Assembly: GCF_031755915.1 (NCBI RefSeq)
Contig: NC_083385.1
Coordinates: forward strand, 15,273,001 to 15,337,000
Direction of reading: 5' to 3'
From: Ziziphus jujuba
Lineage: Eukaryota > Streptophyta > Magnoliopsida > Rosales > Rhamnaceae
Length of the DNA: 64,000 nucleotides
The notes under the pieces were generated by a model, which was given only the letters and a program-made list of their open reading frames with translations, was not told where the DNA came from and did not search any database. Each line of letters starts with the position of its first letter. Position 1 is the first letter of the stretch. The position numbers were made by a program, and so were the translations under genes. Positions 34,353 through 47,257 of the stretch are shown in pieces.

Positions 34353-36878
34353 TTAATTTGGGATAAGTTTCTGGGGTTTTTCTTGAATAAATTGTAATTG
34401 GTGTTTGATTAAATGATTTTCTAATTTTAATTCCTTAATTTCGGACTTAATTGTTTTAATCTCTGATTGTAGATCTTGAACATTTATGTGTTTATTTTTT
34501 GATTTATTAAAAGTTTTTAAGGCTTCTGTTAAACAGATTTTTTGAGTATTTTTATTAAGTTGATTTATTTCTTTGTAAGTATCAGTTATGATCTTTTTGT
34601 ATTTTCTCATGTATTCTATCCTTTCATCGGGATTTTCTAATTTGCTAAGTAATTCTAAGATTATATCTTCATCTTCAGTAAAATTGGTTAAGACATTAAC
34701 TGATTTATTACAACAGGTATCAAGACAACAGACATCTAAATATCCTAAAGTAATATTATGGTTATCTGTGTCACTAGTGGATTCAGATTGAATACTTGAT
34801 TCGTCAGAACTTGATTCAGTGTAAATATTATTTTCGCTATATTCACTATCTGTGTTGTGAATTCCTAAAACATTGATTAAGTTTTGTTTTTGATATTTTG
34901 GAATTTGTAATTGTCTGATTGTTTGCTTACCTTTGCATTCATTGGCAAAATGACCAAATTTATTACATTTAAAACATTTGATTTTGGTTTTATCTTTTGA
35001 ATCTTTTTTATGTTTATTTGATTTGTAGAATTTGCCAGGATTGGGTTTATTAAACTTATTAGTTTTGTAATAAGTTTTATGATTTGAATATTTATTATTT
35101 CGAAAAGCTTTCATATGTGATTTTTCTTTGATTTTGTTTCTCCTAGAAGGTGCTATCGTAGATAGACCATATTATTGACAAAAGTTTCCTAATTTGTATT
35201 TAGTTTTTCTTTTATCATTATTTAGTTGATTTGCTATTTTCATATCAGTGCACATTTTTAATCCTTCTTTTTTTATTATTGAAACTATATTTCTATAAGC
35301 TAATGAATCATAGTCTATGTGACCACTATTATTACTTAAGACATTTCTGATTTTTCTAGCAAATAATTGGGATAAACCGTTAATAAATTTTTCTTTCCAA
35401 AAGGGTTGATTATTATTGTCTCTCATCATAATTTCGGTGGTAAATGTTTGTACATACCATTTGAAATCACTAAGGGTTGGACAATGTAAATTGGTTAATT
35501 GACTATGGATTCATTCTGTGACAGCTGTAGGGGTTCCTATAAAATGTCTGATTATTGTGGCTAACAAGGTATTGACACCATCTGGGACACCTTGACCTAT
35601 TAATTCATTAAATATTGAGAATCCTTCTGCATCTAATTTATTAGCATAAATGATTTCTAATTTAGATTGATTTGTTAAATATTTTTCCCACCAGTAATGT
35701 AAAGTACCGGTAAAACCTGTGACTAATAATTCAACAATTTCAGGTTTGGGAAGGTTTTCATTAGTGAAATAACTATTAGCAACCATGGACATGTGATGTA
35801 ATTTGTTTAATATTTCTTGTTCTTTTAATCCATTTATATTCCATTCGTATAATTTATCAAAACTGATAGAAAATTGATTTTTAGGATTTGATTTCTGAAA
35901 TTCTGGAGGTAAGGATTTATTATTCCATTGTTTAAAGGTACTAAATCATGGTTTTTTATTTTTAAGTCTATTAAGATGATTATCTAATGAAGATTGATTT
36001 GATTCTATATCAGATGAATTTTGATTTTTAACACTAGCAAGATTGGAAGAGGAGGCTTCATTTTTGGAAATTGAAGTTTTTAATTGTAATTCTTTTAAGA
36101 GTTGACTAAGTTGATTTGTTTTATTTGGAAGGGTTGGAATTTTTGTAATATCTGGAAATTTTATAAGTGGTTGTCGTTTAATTTTTTCTTTAGAGGAATT
36201 ATCAATTTTGGTTTTTATTTTATCTAGTTGTTTGTCTACTGTAATAATACTTTGATTTGTGTAATTATTTTGTTCTATTACTTTTCTAATTTCATTAATT
36301 AAATCTTTGCTTTCACGAGTGAAAGTTTTAAATGGTGAAGTTATGACTTGATTATTTAAATGGGAAATGATTATTTTTTCAACTGGAAGGTGATTAGACA
36401 GAACTGTTGATTGATCTGATTTAATTCATTTTTCTTTTTTTAGAGTTTTTAAATCTTTTAATGGATAATAATATTTTTTGAGAAAATTGAAAAATTCTAT
36501 ATCACATTTAAGTTGTAACATTAACTGTTTTCAACTTTGCCAAATATGTTCTTTCTGTTCTTTAGTGTGTGACTGTTTATAGTATAGTAATTTTTCATGA
36601 TTTTTATCTGACATCATTTCTTGATTTAATTGTTTCCAATGAGGTTTGAAGGGTGTACTCAGTGTGTTTAATTGGGGATCTATAAAATCTGAGGCTGTGG
36701 GTAATTGTATTTCTTCATCCCTGTAACGAGGTTGACTAACCTGTCCAGTATTGTGAATTGATTTTAATTTGAGATTTTTAATTTCATTTTCTAATCTTAA
36801 TTTGTGTAATTGTTGTTCTAATTCTTGGATTTTAATTCTTTGTAAATCTTTTTCAATTTCTTGATCTCTTTTAGACAT
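34353..36878 (-). pseudogene. caulimovirid capsid region with CCHC zinc finger
   Basis: Open stretches at 36878-36531, 35792-35511, 35429-35172 and 35114-34353 are joined by stop-containing segments. Together they read as a capsid-type region: a charged coiled-coil-like N-terminus rich in Glu, Lys and Leu, a central coat-like part, a Lys/Asn-rich basic segment and a C-x2-C-x4-H-x4-C knuckle at 34976-34935. An acidic Ser-rich tail follows. Assignment rests on order and on the zinc finger. Confidence 0.82.
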
Positions 36879-36969
36879 ATTATCAGAAGATATTGACTCT
36901 ATGATTGGTTTATTAAAAGACCGTCTTGAGGAGATTTCTCCTAAGTGTTGATTAGATCTAGGTTGTCTA

Positions 36970-37823
36970 TCAAAGGTGATTCTTACTTATCCATCTTCAA
37001 ACTATGAGATGAACTCAGTGTTGGTTAAAATATTTTGAATAGGGGTTGGACTTCGAACATCAGTTAATACCCAATCAGAGGGTAAATTGAAATATGACCA
37101 TTTGATCATTTTAGGGATCTTGATATTTAAATTTTGGTATTGACTTTGGATTGACATGGTATGACCTTTAGTATTATGTTTTTTAGCTTTAAAGTTCATA
37201 TTAGTTCCTGAGACTTTATAATGGATTCTGTATATTAGGGCTAAGGGTTAACGACCTTCGTCGAAGTTATAACCCAAAGTTTTTAGATTTAGAGTTAAGA
37301 CTTTTTGTATGCATGGATCTGTTAAACTGAGTGGAAAATTTGGATAACAGTCAAAATGAACAGGACCATTATATAAACTAGTTTCTACGACTCCAAAGAC
37401 ACCTTCATTAAAGTTTTTAAAACTAGCGTCTCTAAGACATAGTAGTATAGATGAATTGGTTCCTAATTTTGTAAGAGGTTTGATTCCAATTTGAACTAAT
37501 CATATGTGTAGGAAATGGTGACTATCTTTTATATGTTTTTTAATGTTATCTTTATTGATTAGTTGGCAGGTTTCATGATCTTTGTTGATTGTGTAAACTT
37601 GTTCAACTATTTTAATATGTGATTCACTTTTAAATGAAGATAAAGACCAGGTTTAATGATGATAAATTTCACTAGGTGAAACTGGAAGAATATTCCAGTC
37701 GGGATTGATTGATTCATTAGAAGGAAAACTATAATGTTCTTCGTTGATTATGTCTGGTATGTGGTTTCCATTAAGTGATGATCTAGAACTAGTAGAAGAA
37801 TTAGATCTGAATAATCTATCCAT
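36970..37823 (-). pseudogene. caulimovirid movement-protein-like region
   Basis: Begins at an ATG at 37823 and continues with related sequence to about 36970, interrupted by several in-frame stops. Its middle segment (37514-37193) carries an SLxNGPVxF-like motif seen in caulimovirid movement proteins and is duplicated at 32826-32505. In intact viruses this domain mediates cell-to-cell spread; here it is a broken relic. Confidence 0.78.
37193..37514 (-). repeat. terminal redundancy of the caulimovirid copy, proximal repeat
   Basis: Proximal partner of the 32505-32826 repeat, within the movement-protein-like region in its normal context. Differences are scattered single-base changes and a few indels. 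Confidence 0.88.
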
Positions 37824-38114
37824 TTTCAAAATTTAATTTCTAAAGCTTTAAACACTTAAATTTACTTTTACTGATATTTTTCCATCCTATTCCTAGGCCT
37901 CTCAAACCGACATCCTCTCATGCCTCTCCTAGGACTTATTGTTCAGACTCGGAACGATTACTGTTCAGCAAGGTTTAGAAAGGAACAATATAATAAAAGT
38001 AAATCGAAGGGAATAAAGATGAAGAAAGTAAACAAGAAACTGAATTGATTAAGCAGATATATCACTCTACGGGTGCTAAAAGAAAGTAGCAAGATACAGA
38101 TCTTAACAAATATG

Positions 38115-38126
38115 GCTCTGATACCA
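38115..38126 (-). promoter_or_regulatory. tRNA-Met primer-binding site of the caulimovirid
   Basis: The minus strand reads TTGGTATCAGAGC, the consensus plant retroelement/pararetrovirus site complementary to the 3' end of initiator tRNA-Met. It lies about 290 nt upstream of the movement-protein ATG. By convention this is the origin of the circular viral genome map, and it sets orientation and gene order. Confidence 0.88.
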
Positions 38127-38722
38127 ACAAGGGATAAGAGAGAGTTAAGAAAAGATTGAAATATATGATAAAAGCAGAGTAGAAGTAAATAAATGAGTGG
38201 AAGTAAATGAAAATAAATAGATGAGGCGATAAAGCCAGCCAAGAACAATTAATTAAATAAGTATATTGAAGGCGATAGAACCAGCCAAGCAATATAACTT
38301 AAACTATCCACAAACTGCCTATAATCAACATGAATGCTGAAATTATGATGAGTGTTCAAGTTTCATTTGCAAATAATTGAAATTTTTTATTAGTTTTCGT
38401 ACATAATTGGATAACACATATCATTATTAGATTATTTACGCTCATTGTAGCGAATTTGTATGTACCATGCATTGTGTTTATATGCATACATATACAGGAA
38501 ATTATGAAGAGTATTTTACAATGAATAATAATATATTTAATATCAAGAAAATCAATATATATCATGTAAAGTAAAGGATAATACAATAATTTTTTTTTTG
38601 GGGGGTAGGTGAAGGTAAATTGATAGATTTTTTGTAAGTCAAATAAATTATTAATAGATTTTTTGTAAGTCAATTTAGTAAAAAAAATGATAATATTTTT
38701 ATTGAACGTTCATGAGCTAAGC

Positions 38723-39420
38723 TAGGGGTGGACAAAATCTCATCCGTTTAATCCGTCCAATCCAATCGATTTTTAATATTTTAGATTAGATTTTTACATT
38801 AATTGGATTGAATTGGGTTCAAAATATTATAAATTGTATGGATTAGAAATATAAATTCATTCTAATCCAATCCAAATTATATATTTTTTATTTTTTTCAT
38901 TTTTATATATTAATTTTTAACTTTTTTTTCCCATTTTTATATATTAATTTTTAATATATATCTATATATATATATATATATATTTTACATGCCCAAATCC
39001 TAAATCGATTTTTGAGTGAATGAATTTTGATGAATGTATTATTTTACATTATTTGTTCTAGTAATTTTAATTTGATTTTGTAGGAATAAGATGATTATAT
39101 TAATGCTTACTACTTGATAAGTGCATGATGTATATCATTTGCTACATTTTCTTCTTTATTTTCCATTGTGGACTAGGTTGTATTATTATAATTGTAATTT
39201 ATGTTTGGATATTATAATTTATTATTTATATTTTATATTTAGAAAATTTTTTTATTTATATTATATATTTATAAATTAGTAAGTTTCAAACCGATCAATC
39301 AATTCAAACCAAACTGATTATAAATAATTTGGTTTGGTTCAGATTTAACGTTTTAATGGTTTTATTTGGATTGTATATTAGAAAAACTGATAAGTATGGA
39401 TTGGATTGTATTTTGATGAT
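38723..39420 (+). mobile_element. hAT-type non-autonomous element, copy 1 (3'-truncated)
   Basis: Starts TAGGGGTGGACAAAATC and stays similar to copy 2 (41528-42282) for about 700 bp, including ATTGGATTG(A/G)ATTGGGTTC and the AATTTGATTTTGTAG block. The expected CCAGCCCTA end is missing, so it is truncated or decayed at the 3' side. It has no coding capacity. An internal (TA)n run is at about 38956-38983. Confidence 0.75.
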
Positions 39421-40499
39421 CAGCAATCAAAATATAACATTGACGTGTGAATTTTTTATTTTTTGTATTTTTTTTTATTTGGTAAATAACATTGACATGT
39501 AAATTAATTTATTATCCAAATTGCGTTGAATATTATAGCATATACTTTTGTTTTTTTTTTTGTTTTTTTTATATTTTTTTTTGGTTGCTTCAAATTATAG
39601 CTTATATGTTATAATATTAAATATAATGCTCATTTTCATAGGATCGGGACTAGGTTAAATATTGTTAATATCAATTTTTGGTATTAATATGGACGTTTCT
39701 GGCGGTTTCAACATATTAAATATACATTTATTATTGACTTTGTCAACGACATTATAATATTAAAAAAATGTTAAGATAAAGATAAAAAAATATTTAATTA
39801 ATTAAACACCTCGTCAGCCTCGAATAAGTACCAGTAGCCATACGGCCCATTCCTTTCCCTAACCAAGTTAAAATTTATTTGATTTACAGAAAAAAAAAAT
39901 TATATTACCATAAATAACAATTTTTTGTTTTTTTTTTTGGCATAAAAAAGTTAAAATTTATTTGACTCAGGAATGCCCCGGAAAAACAAAGAATGCCTGG
40001 GGGGATAAAATAATGAAAAATGTCCAACTTTTGTTTGAAATACATAATTTACTTATCATTGATCTACTCAATCTGGTGACTTATCCATTATACCCTCAAT
40101 TAAAATCCTTTTATTTTGCTAACCATTCGAAATCTTAGAGGAGAAAACAGAGAAGTTCAATCGAAAATGTTGTATGAAGAATTAAGGAGAGCTTCGTCAA
40201 TCCAAAATGGAGAACTTTCAAAATATTATGAAGTTCTGTGAGAAAAAAATACTGAATTATAATAATGAGGAAAAAAAAAAAAAAAAGCCGGTCCAACCAT
40301 GGTTATTCTCAAAGAGATAAAATTGGTTTAACCATGGCTTCTCTCTATGCCTTAGGGTTGGTCTCTCTCCTGCACTCAATCTAGGTTTAACCACACCCTT
40401 TTTTATTTTTGTTTTTGCGGCTGTGGAGTTTAGGTTTTTTAGCTTTGATGATAATTGTTAATTTTATTTGCAAATAGAGAGTGAAGAGTATGAAAAAAT

Positions 40500-40710
40500 G
40501 AAAAAAACCAATAATTTGAGGTTGAGCATAGCCCACCCCACTCGTATGGTAAGGGTAGGGTGGGGAGGGGTGATGTGGCTTTTTTGATTTTATCTACATC
40601 CTACTCCTATCATAGGAGTAGGGTGGAGAGGGATGAGATAGCTTTAATTGATATCATGGGAGTAGGGTGGAGAAGGGTGGTGAGGGATGAGACAGCTTTA
40701 CTTGATTTTT
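40500..40710 (+). repeat. degenerate G-rich repeat (GTAGGGTGGAGAGGG)
   Basis: A motif close to GGGAGTAGGGTGGAGAAGGGTGG recurs three times, separated by GATGAGA(T/C)AGCTTTA-type spacers. Its G-runs could form G-quadruplexes on the plus strand. No gene is associated. Confidence 0.6.
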
Positions 40711-41231
40711 TTCTCCTTTATCTTTAATTTTGGATTAATACGGTTTTTTTTTTTTTAATTTTTCTTTATTCTTTCATATTCTCTTCTAATAATTTACAAA
40801 TAAAACTAAAGATTATTATCAAAGTAAAAAATATATATACATATCCAGTAATATTGTTTTCAAAATATCTACATTCAATTCATTAATTCATAAATTCAAT
40901 AATATTGTTCACCAGGGCTACAATCACTATGACCACTTTAATAGCAAGATTGTGAGAGCTTCAACTGAGTTAAAAAAAATTCCACAGATCCAATAAATGG
41001 CTCCAAATCACAGCATACTGTTAATTCTTTGGGTCTTTGTGATTCACCATTATTCATCCCTTTGCTCACTAGATATATATATATATATATAGAGGATTCT
41101 ATAATCTGGACAGTCAAAAAAAAAAAATAAAAAATGCCATCTTTTCTCTTAGTTTGCATTCGAACTGTTAGGATGATAGCGGAACTATATAAATATATAT
41201 CCATATATATTTTTCTCTTCTATATATATAT

Positions 41232-43229
41232 AGGACAAAATGCATTTTAATGCCTTCTATTTTAGCTTTTTTCTTAGTTAGGAGTCTGTAAAAAACTTTT
41301 TAACATTTAATACCTTGTATTGCCAAATCCGTTATTTTTTAACAAAATCTGTTATTTTTTAACAGAATCTGTTAAAAATGGATCGTGTGCTACTCACATG
41401 ACTTCTAAATTGATTTTTAATTTTTATTTCAATTTTTTTGAATTAATAAGTAGGAAAATTAATTAAAAAAACCTAAAATTCTAATCGGTGCGTTTTACAA
41501 CCTAAACTAAATCCCTAGCCTTTTAACTAGGGGTGGGCAAAATCCAATCCAACCCGTTCAATTCGTCCAATTCAATCCATTTTTAATAGTTTGGATTAGA
41601 TTTTTACATCAATTGGATTGGATTGGGTTCAAAATATTATAAATTATATGGATTGGATTAGTTATGGATTGGAAATATAAATCTAATCCAATCCAATCCA
41701 ATCCAAATAATATATTATATAATTAAAAAATTATATTTTTTTATTTTTTTATTTTTATATATTAATTTTTAACTTTTTTTTCCATTTTTATATATTAATT
41801 TTTAATATATATTTTTTTTTACATCCCCAAATTCCAAATCGATTATTAAGTGAATATTCATTTTGATGAATGTATTATTTTACATTCTAACAATTTTAAT
41901 TTGATTTTGTAGAAGTAAGATAATAATATTAATGCTTGCTACTTGATAAGTGCAAGATGTGTATCATTTGCTACATTTTCTTCTTTATTTTTCATTGTAA
42001 ACTATGTTGTATTATTCTAAATGTATTTTATATTTTAATAATTATAATTTATTATTTATATTTTATATTTGAAATTTTTTTTATTTGTTTTATATATTTA
42101 TAAATTAATAAGTTTCAAACTGATCAATCAATCCAAACCAAACCGATCATAGATGATTTGGTTTGGTTTGGATTTAACATTTTAATGGTTTGATTTGGAT
42201 TGCATATTAGAAAAACCGATAAGTATGGATTAGATTGTAATTCAATCGAAAACCGAACCAACCCAATCCATGTCCAGCCCTACTTTTAATCCGATTATGA
42301 AGAAGCATATGGGGGTTCTGGTGAAAAGGAACGTCGTTGGAGGTGGAAGCAGCAATGGCGACCGCCTTTTTGTGGATAACAGAAGGAGGAAGAAAAAGAA
42401 GATGATAAGGATGATAAAGAAGAAGAAGAGGAGGAAAAAAATTAATAAGAAAAAAAAGATGATGATTATGATAAAGAAGAAGAGGACGCGAGGCGGAGGT
42501 CAAACCCACCTGAAACTGTGGTGATAGGTTCGGAGGGAAATTGGTTTGGGATTGTGGTGGTGGGGACGAAGAAGAAGCAAAAGCTTGAATGAGAAATGGA
42601 TTTTTGAAGGCTTTCGAGGTGAGGGAAACGTGTATTATCTTTTTTCCAAGTGAGAAATGCTGTTGCTGCTCATTAATCCTTTTCAGCTCTTCTTGAAGGC
42701 AACCCATTACAACAGCAACCAGCAATTGAAATTTCCTAGAACCATTGATTAAAATTGAGAACGGAAACATTAATTATGAAGCACTTGATTGTTTTCTTTG
42801 GGTTCCATTCTTGCCCAATTCATCTTACCCAATTCCTATGCTGCAACATATTGTTATCAAATCACTCTACACTCTCTAATCTCACCTCATCATCTTCTAG
42901 TGATCAAATTTCAGGGCACTGATTTATTAAAATAAAATCAAATAAAGAGCAAGATCAATTGGAAAAGTGTGTGAGGTTTGCGTCGAAACGGTGAGATTTA
43001 TATTTTCAATTTTTAAAATATTTTTTTCCTCATAATTTTTTTTGAAAAATACAAAATTATTAAAAATTTGATTTATTTGTCAGCTGGGTGTCACATGATT
43101 AATTTTTCAATAAAAATCGTTTAGTTTTAATGGTTTGGATAACAAAAGATATTAAATGTTAAAATTTTGTTCATAGACCCTAAATTAAAAATAGTTAAAA
43201 GTAAAGTATATTAAAATGCACTTTATCCT
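41232..43229. mobile_element. long-TIR non-autonomous element (~2.0 kb) hosting a nested hAT copy
   Basis: AGGACAAAATGCATTTTAATG at 41232 returns inverted at 43229 (AGGATAAAGTGCATTTTAATA on the minus strand). The inverted match resumes with TTTTAACATTTAATA(C/T)CTT and a CACATGA-containing part, extending roughly 150-200 bp at each end with gaps. The hAT copy at 41528-42282 sits inside. The flanks are TA-rich, so no target duplication can be fixed. The long TIR suggests a Mutator-like origin (inference). Confidence 0.7.
41528..42282 (+). mobile_element. hAT-type non-autonomous element, copy 2 (755 bp, with TSD)
   Basis: Starts TAGGGGTGGGCAAAATCC and ends CATGTCCAGCCCTA, giving imperfect terminal inverted repeats (TAGGGGTGG / TAGGGCTGG). 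It is flanked by the 8-bp duplication CTTTTAAC (41520-41527) and CTTTTAAT (42283-42290), with one mismatch. The 8-bp TSD and TAGGG ends are hallmarks of hAT elements. No transposase inside. Related to the copy at 38723. Confidence 0.85.
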
Positions 43230-45503
43230 CTATATAGATATATATATATATATATATGTGTGTGTCCATCATCAATTTGTTTAATGTAAACCAGATTTCT
43301 TCAGTAGAGGTTTGCAAGTAAAAGATGAAAAACCTAGGGTTTTTGGTAGGCGGTTGGAAATCGGGAAAAAAAAAAAGAATATAATGGATAATAAAACAAA
43401 TTAAGCAGATAGATAATGAGCAACATAAGGTATTTTTAAAAAGTAGCCATTTTTCATCATTTTATACCTCATATGCGCATTCTTGATTTTTCTCCAGCCA
43501 AAGCGACCATGTATATGGCCCATCAATGATTTCAAAAAGAGTGCATCTTTTTGCATGGCAAAAATTTCTAATTACAAGGCTTTTATATTTAAAATTAGCA
43601 AAAACCCTTTTTAACTTTATTTTCTTTTAAAATTTTAAATATTTAACGGTTCATTTGTTTTTTTTTTTTTTTTTTTCATATGTCTCCTATATGCACTTCG
43701 AATTGATCATCAAAAACCATTTTCAAACTTCTTTTTTTTTTTTTGTGGCTAACACTTTTAGACCATATTATTGTTCGGCAACACCCGTATTCGAATTTAT
43801 TTTCCTCCTCATCATCATTATCATTATCTTCCTCCTCCTCATCGTCTTCATCTTGCTTGAACAGAGCTACTGTTACAACTGGGACAAAAAGAAGTGTTGA
43901 TTCTGTTGCAGTCGTTAATGATTCTTGGTTAGACTGACTAAAAGAATCGTATTTGGTTCCTTCCTAATGGCTGTCAGATCCAAAATGACTGATTAAAAAA
44001 TGAAAAAATTGGTTGCCACAAGTTTTCCTAATGGTTGCTGCAGGCTGAAGAAGATAGCAAAGAAAGAAGATAGAGAAGAAATAAATAAATAAATGGTGTG
44101 TGCGTAGCAATTTAGGAACTGTAAAAAGCATCATTCATTCAAAAAGCCTAACTTGAGCATTGTCCAGTTGTCAAGTTGGGCTTTTGGATGGGCTATCTAG
44201 CCCAATCCATAGGTTCATGGTGATTATCTAAGGGCCGTGTCATGGAAACCATGGAATAACATTGATAAATCTTAGAAGTACGTTTAGCAATGATTTCGTA
44301 GGACTTGTTTACCCTCAAAAATGTGATTTTTTTTATTCTTTATCATTATTTTTTTTTTTCCTAAAATCACTACTACATAGGTAATGGCTTACTCTTCTTA
44401 ATATAATAGTCTCTTTCATGCAAAAATAAATAAATAAAAAGCCTTCATAGTTTGTTCTTGCCGAGTTTTATGTCATAGAAGGCCTTTATAATCTTTTTAT
44501 TATCAATGATATCCAATATATAATAATATCCAACATAACTCTCCTAGATTTGGTTTGGTATTGTTTAGATTCTAAAAGAATATGCTGTAGCAACTATGTT
44601 GCATAAAAAATTAGTTATAATTGTGCTGAAGAAATAATCAATTAAATATTTGATAACTTATATTAATAAAAGTGTTATAAGGTGAAAAAATTATTAAAAA
44701 AGTATTAATAAGTGTTTGAAAACTTAATAAATTGAATTTCTATAAAATCTACAATTACTAAAATAGACATGTGATGTATATAAGTTATTCTTTAAAATAA
44801 TATTTTATATGTGGATATGTTATGATATCTTTTATTTAAAAAATAATATTAAGAATATACAAAAAATTATCAATAATTATATTAGAGTTTTCACTTGAGT
44901 TCATATTTATAAAAGAATTTTAGTTTAATTAAATATGATTATTTGATAGGATAAAAAATAAATATAATATGATATTGTACTGATTAATTATTAATGATAT
45001 TTTATGGATTCAAATTTATTTGCTCTGATTATAAAAGAATCAGATTTTTTAAAATTACTTGTACATTTAATTCTAAAAACAACTATGTAACTATCCAAAA
45101 TTATAAAATAACCAAGAAATTATTTATTTTACTAAACATGTTAATGCTCCTAGATTTTAGGAGAATTGATTCTAGCATACCCAGAAGTAATCTCGAACTA
45201 ACAGAGCATCCAATCACTTTTCTCCATATCACACATTCTGGAAAAAATTTAATGTCCATTGGCTGTCTTGTGATGAGGTCTGTAAAAAGAAGAAGAAGAA
45301 GAAGGCAAAAAAACAAAAAAAAAAAAGGGTAACAAGAACGTGAAAATTAATGTTCAACTTCATCCTTCCTCACAATATTCCAAAAGAGAGGAGGAAGCAA
45401 GACAACTGGAGACTCACCAAAATAACAGAATTTTCTTGCCTACGAAGTCAGAAAATGAGCCATCTAATTTCAAATTCTAGGAATCCAGCGAAACAAACAA
45501 GAC
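42783..45503. other. AT-rich intergenic stretch, no gene seen
   Basis: Apart from the right arm of the 41232-43229 element, this contains AT-rich DNA, a T-run (43660-43676) and a CATCAT-rich low-complexity patch (43800-43860). It also has an orphan copy of the CAD gene 2 upstream block (44172-44210). No coding sequence supported. Confidence 0.5.
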
Positions 45504-45855
45504 TCAAAAAGAGTTGTAAAAAAAAATAATATTATCTATATAAAAATAAAATTGCCAAACGGTGGCCTCTGCTACTTCCGGGAGATCACAAACAAAAGAA
45601 ATGGATCCCATTTTCAAAATTTGTTCTCGAGAATTCCTGACCACAACAGCAGCCACTCCAACATCCTTCTTGAGAGATATCCACATTTATTTTAACATGA
45701 TGTACCATAGGAATTCTCCAATCACCATCAGAATGTATATGAGTATTGCTAAGAGTGCATTTTTGTCCCACATTATTGGTTAACACAAATTCATTCATCC
45801 TAAGCCACACCTTTTGAAGCTCCACCATTGGATGCATTTTTTTCTCACTACTCAT
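45504..45855 (-). pseudogene. RNase H-like (RVT_3) fragment of a retroelement, frameshifted
   Basis: Two adjacent minus-strand frames together resemble the RNase H domain that ends many plant LINE polyproteins. The upstream part has a W(R/K)xP...KINVD segment. The downstream part has GVAAVVVRNSREQIL...FVCDLPEVAEA. A 1-nt shift near 45685-45700 separates them. No reverse transcriptase or poly(A) tail was found alongside, so this is a short relic. Confidence 0.65.
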
Positions 45856-47140
45856 GTCATAATTAGATTGTAATAATTAGAGTTCACCAATCAGATCAAT
45901 AGGAAATAGTGGCCTTGTTAACATAGCAAAATTAGGATTCCTTTAAATTTTAGTAGTGACAATGTAACAGACTAAAGTTCTAAATTTAATTAAAATCATT
46001 CTTCATATATAAGATGGATAATTTAGAAGAGCATATAAAGCATAACTTACTTTTTATGTTAAAAAAAATACATATGAAAAATTTGTAGGAATTCTTGTAC
46101 ATTGTACGTTATTTATTTTGCAGGCATGCATCCTTTTTTTGGCTCAGTTATTTCTTTTAAATTGTAACAACCAATTAAATAAGAGATCCAATAATGATTT
46201 AGTAAAACAACATAAAATGTAAAATAAAATTGATGAGGATGGAAGGGTTAAGTGAGAAGGAAGGAAAAAGCCAAAAAATGCAAGTGCAGAAAACCAAATA
46301 AAGAATCGATAAAGTGGAATATGAAAAGCCTTTTGCATAAAGTTACTATGTTAACCTTATTTGCCCTTTTTTTTTTTTTTTTTTTTTAATGTATAGAAGG
46401 CAAGATTAATTAGAAGATTTCAAAACTTTTAATGCATGGAATATATCTATTTGCTAATAAGATTTTCCAAATTAACATGGGGCTATAAGATTTGTGAGTC
46501 ATAAAAGATACGAGGTAAAAAGGATAAAATTAGTACATAATATGTTAGAGTAGATTGCGACGGTCAATATGGACAAGTGTAGGATATTGATAAACCACCT
46601 ATTGTCCAATACCATGTCATTTAAATGAAAAACAATAATTATTTAAATATAAAAATAGTTATTTTTTTAATAACCAAGATCTATTTAAAGTATTTAGTTT
46701 TAAAGTTTGAAAAAACTTTGAAATTGATTATGTTCTAATAGGTATAATACAAAAATATCGTCTCCCAATATGAATAACCCTTTAAAAGTCTGAAAAAAAA
46801 AAAAAAAAAAAGCCATGCTATCTGAATTGCAATAACTAAATTGGGATCCTTGTGAAGGGGGGATCCACCACTAATTATGGTTAGGTAGTGTTTGTTACAC
46901 TGGATACAAGTCAGGACAGGACACAACCACAATCCGGTGTTTGGGAATGCAACTAATGAATGGGATAGGTTATCCCATTGGGTGTGTTTGGTACGCAGGA
47001 TTAACCTGGTACGCGGGATTAACCAAGATTGGAGGGGACTATGTTCCAGTCTGATGTTTGGTTTGTCATTTTGAGATCGGGACAAGCTTAACCGAAATAG
47101 TAATTTTATCCCAATCGATTGGGACTCATCTGACCCGTCT

Positions 47141-47161
47141 CCCCCCCCCCCCCCCCCCCCC
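47141..47161. repeat. poly(C) run, 21 bases
   Basis: An uninterrupted run of C. Long C/G homopolymers are rare in this AT-rich region and could partly reflect assembly or sequencing error. Confidence 0.85.
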
Positions 47162-47257
47162 AGGTCATTTTTGTCCCAAACTCAAATGAAGCTCTAGTCT
47201 GTTTTCTCGCCGAAGCATATCGTTGGCTCACGGTGGAAAATAGAAGGAAAAATCACA

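Larger units (their letters stand above)
32505..38350 (-). mobile_element. endogenous caulimovirid (pararetrovirus) copy, rearranged and defective
   Basis: On the minus strand the order is: primer-binding site (38126-38115), movement-protein-like region, capsid region with a CCHC zinc finger, aspartic protease (D-S-G) and reverse transcriptase (Y-I-D-D). This order, in what was one long polyprotein, fits Petuvirus/Florendovirus-like Caulimoviridae. Several in-frame stops break every section. Downstream of the RT region the RNase H domain is missing. At about 32826 the sequence passes directly into a second copy of an internal movement-protein segment (32505-32826, repeating 37193-37514). Terminal redundancy of this kind is expected when a circular or concatemeric viral genome integrates. 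The left edge abuts a TA-rich stretch. No integrase was seen. The right boundary (around 38.3 kb) is uncertain. The copy cannot produce virus proteins as it stands. Confidence 0.88.

Noticed and set aside
37958..38292. Two overlapping Phe/Leu/Tyr-rich minus-strand frames near the viral primer site
   Set aside because: They lie in the presumed non-coding leader or intergenic region of the caulimovirid copy, overlap each other in different frames and contain the primer-binding site.
41083..41190. Tiny (~110 bp) inverted-repeat MITE between (TA)n runs
   Set aside because: TATATAGAGGATTCTATAATC and an inverted partner near 41190 match only loosely, and the TA-rich flanks make chance similarity likely.
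42207..42770. 187-codon minus-strand open frame rich in Leu, Pro and Ser
   Set aside because: Low-complexity composition from purine-rich DNA on the other strand. It overlaps the end of the nested hAT element, and no domain is visible.
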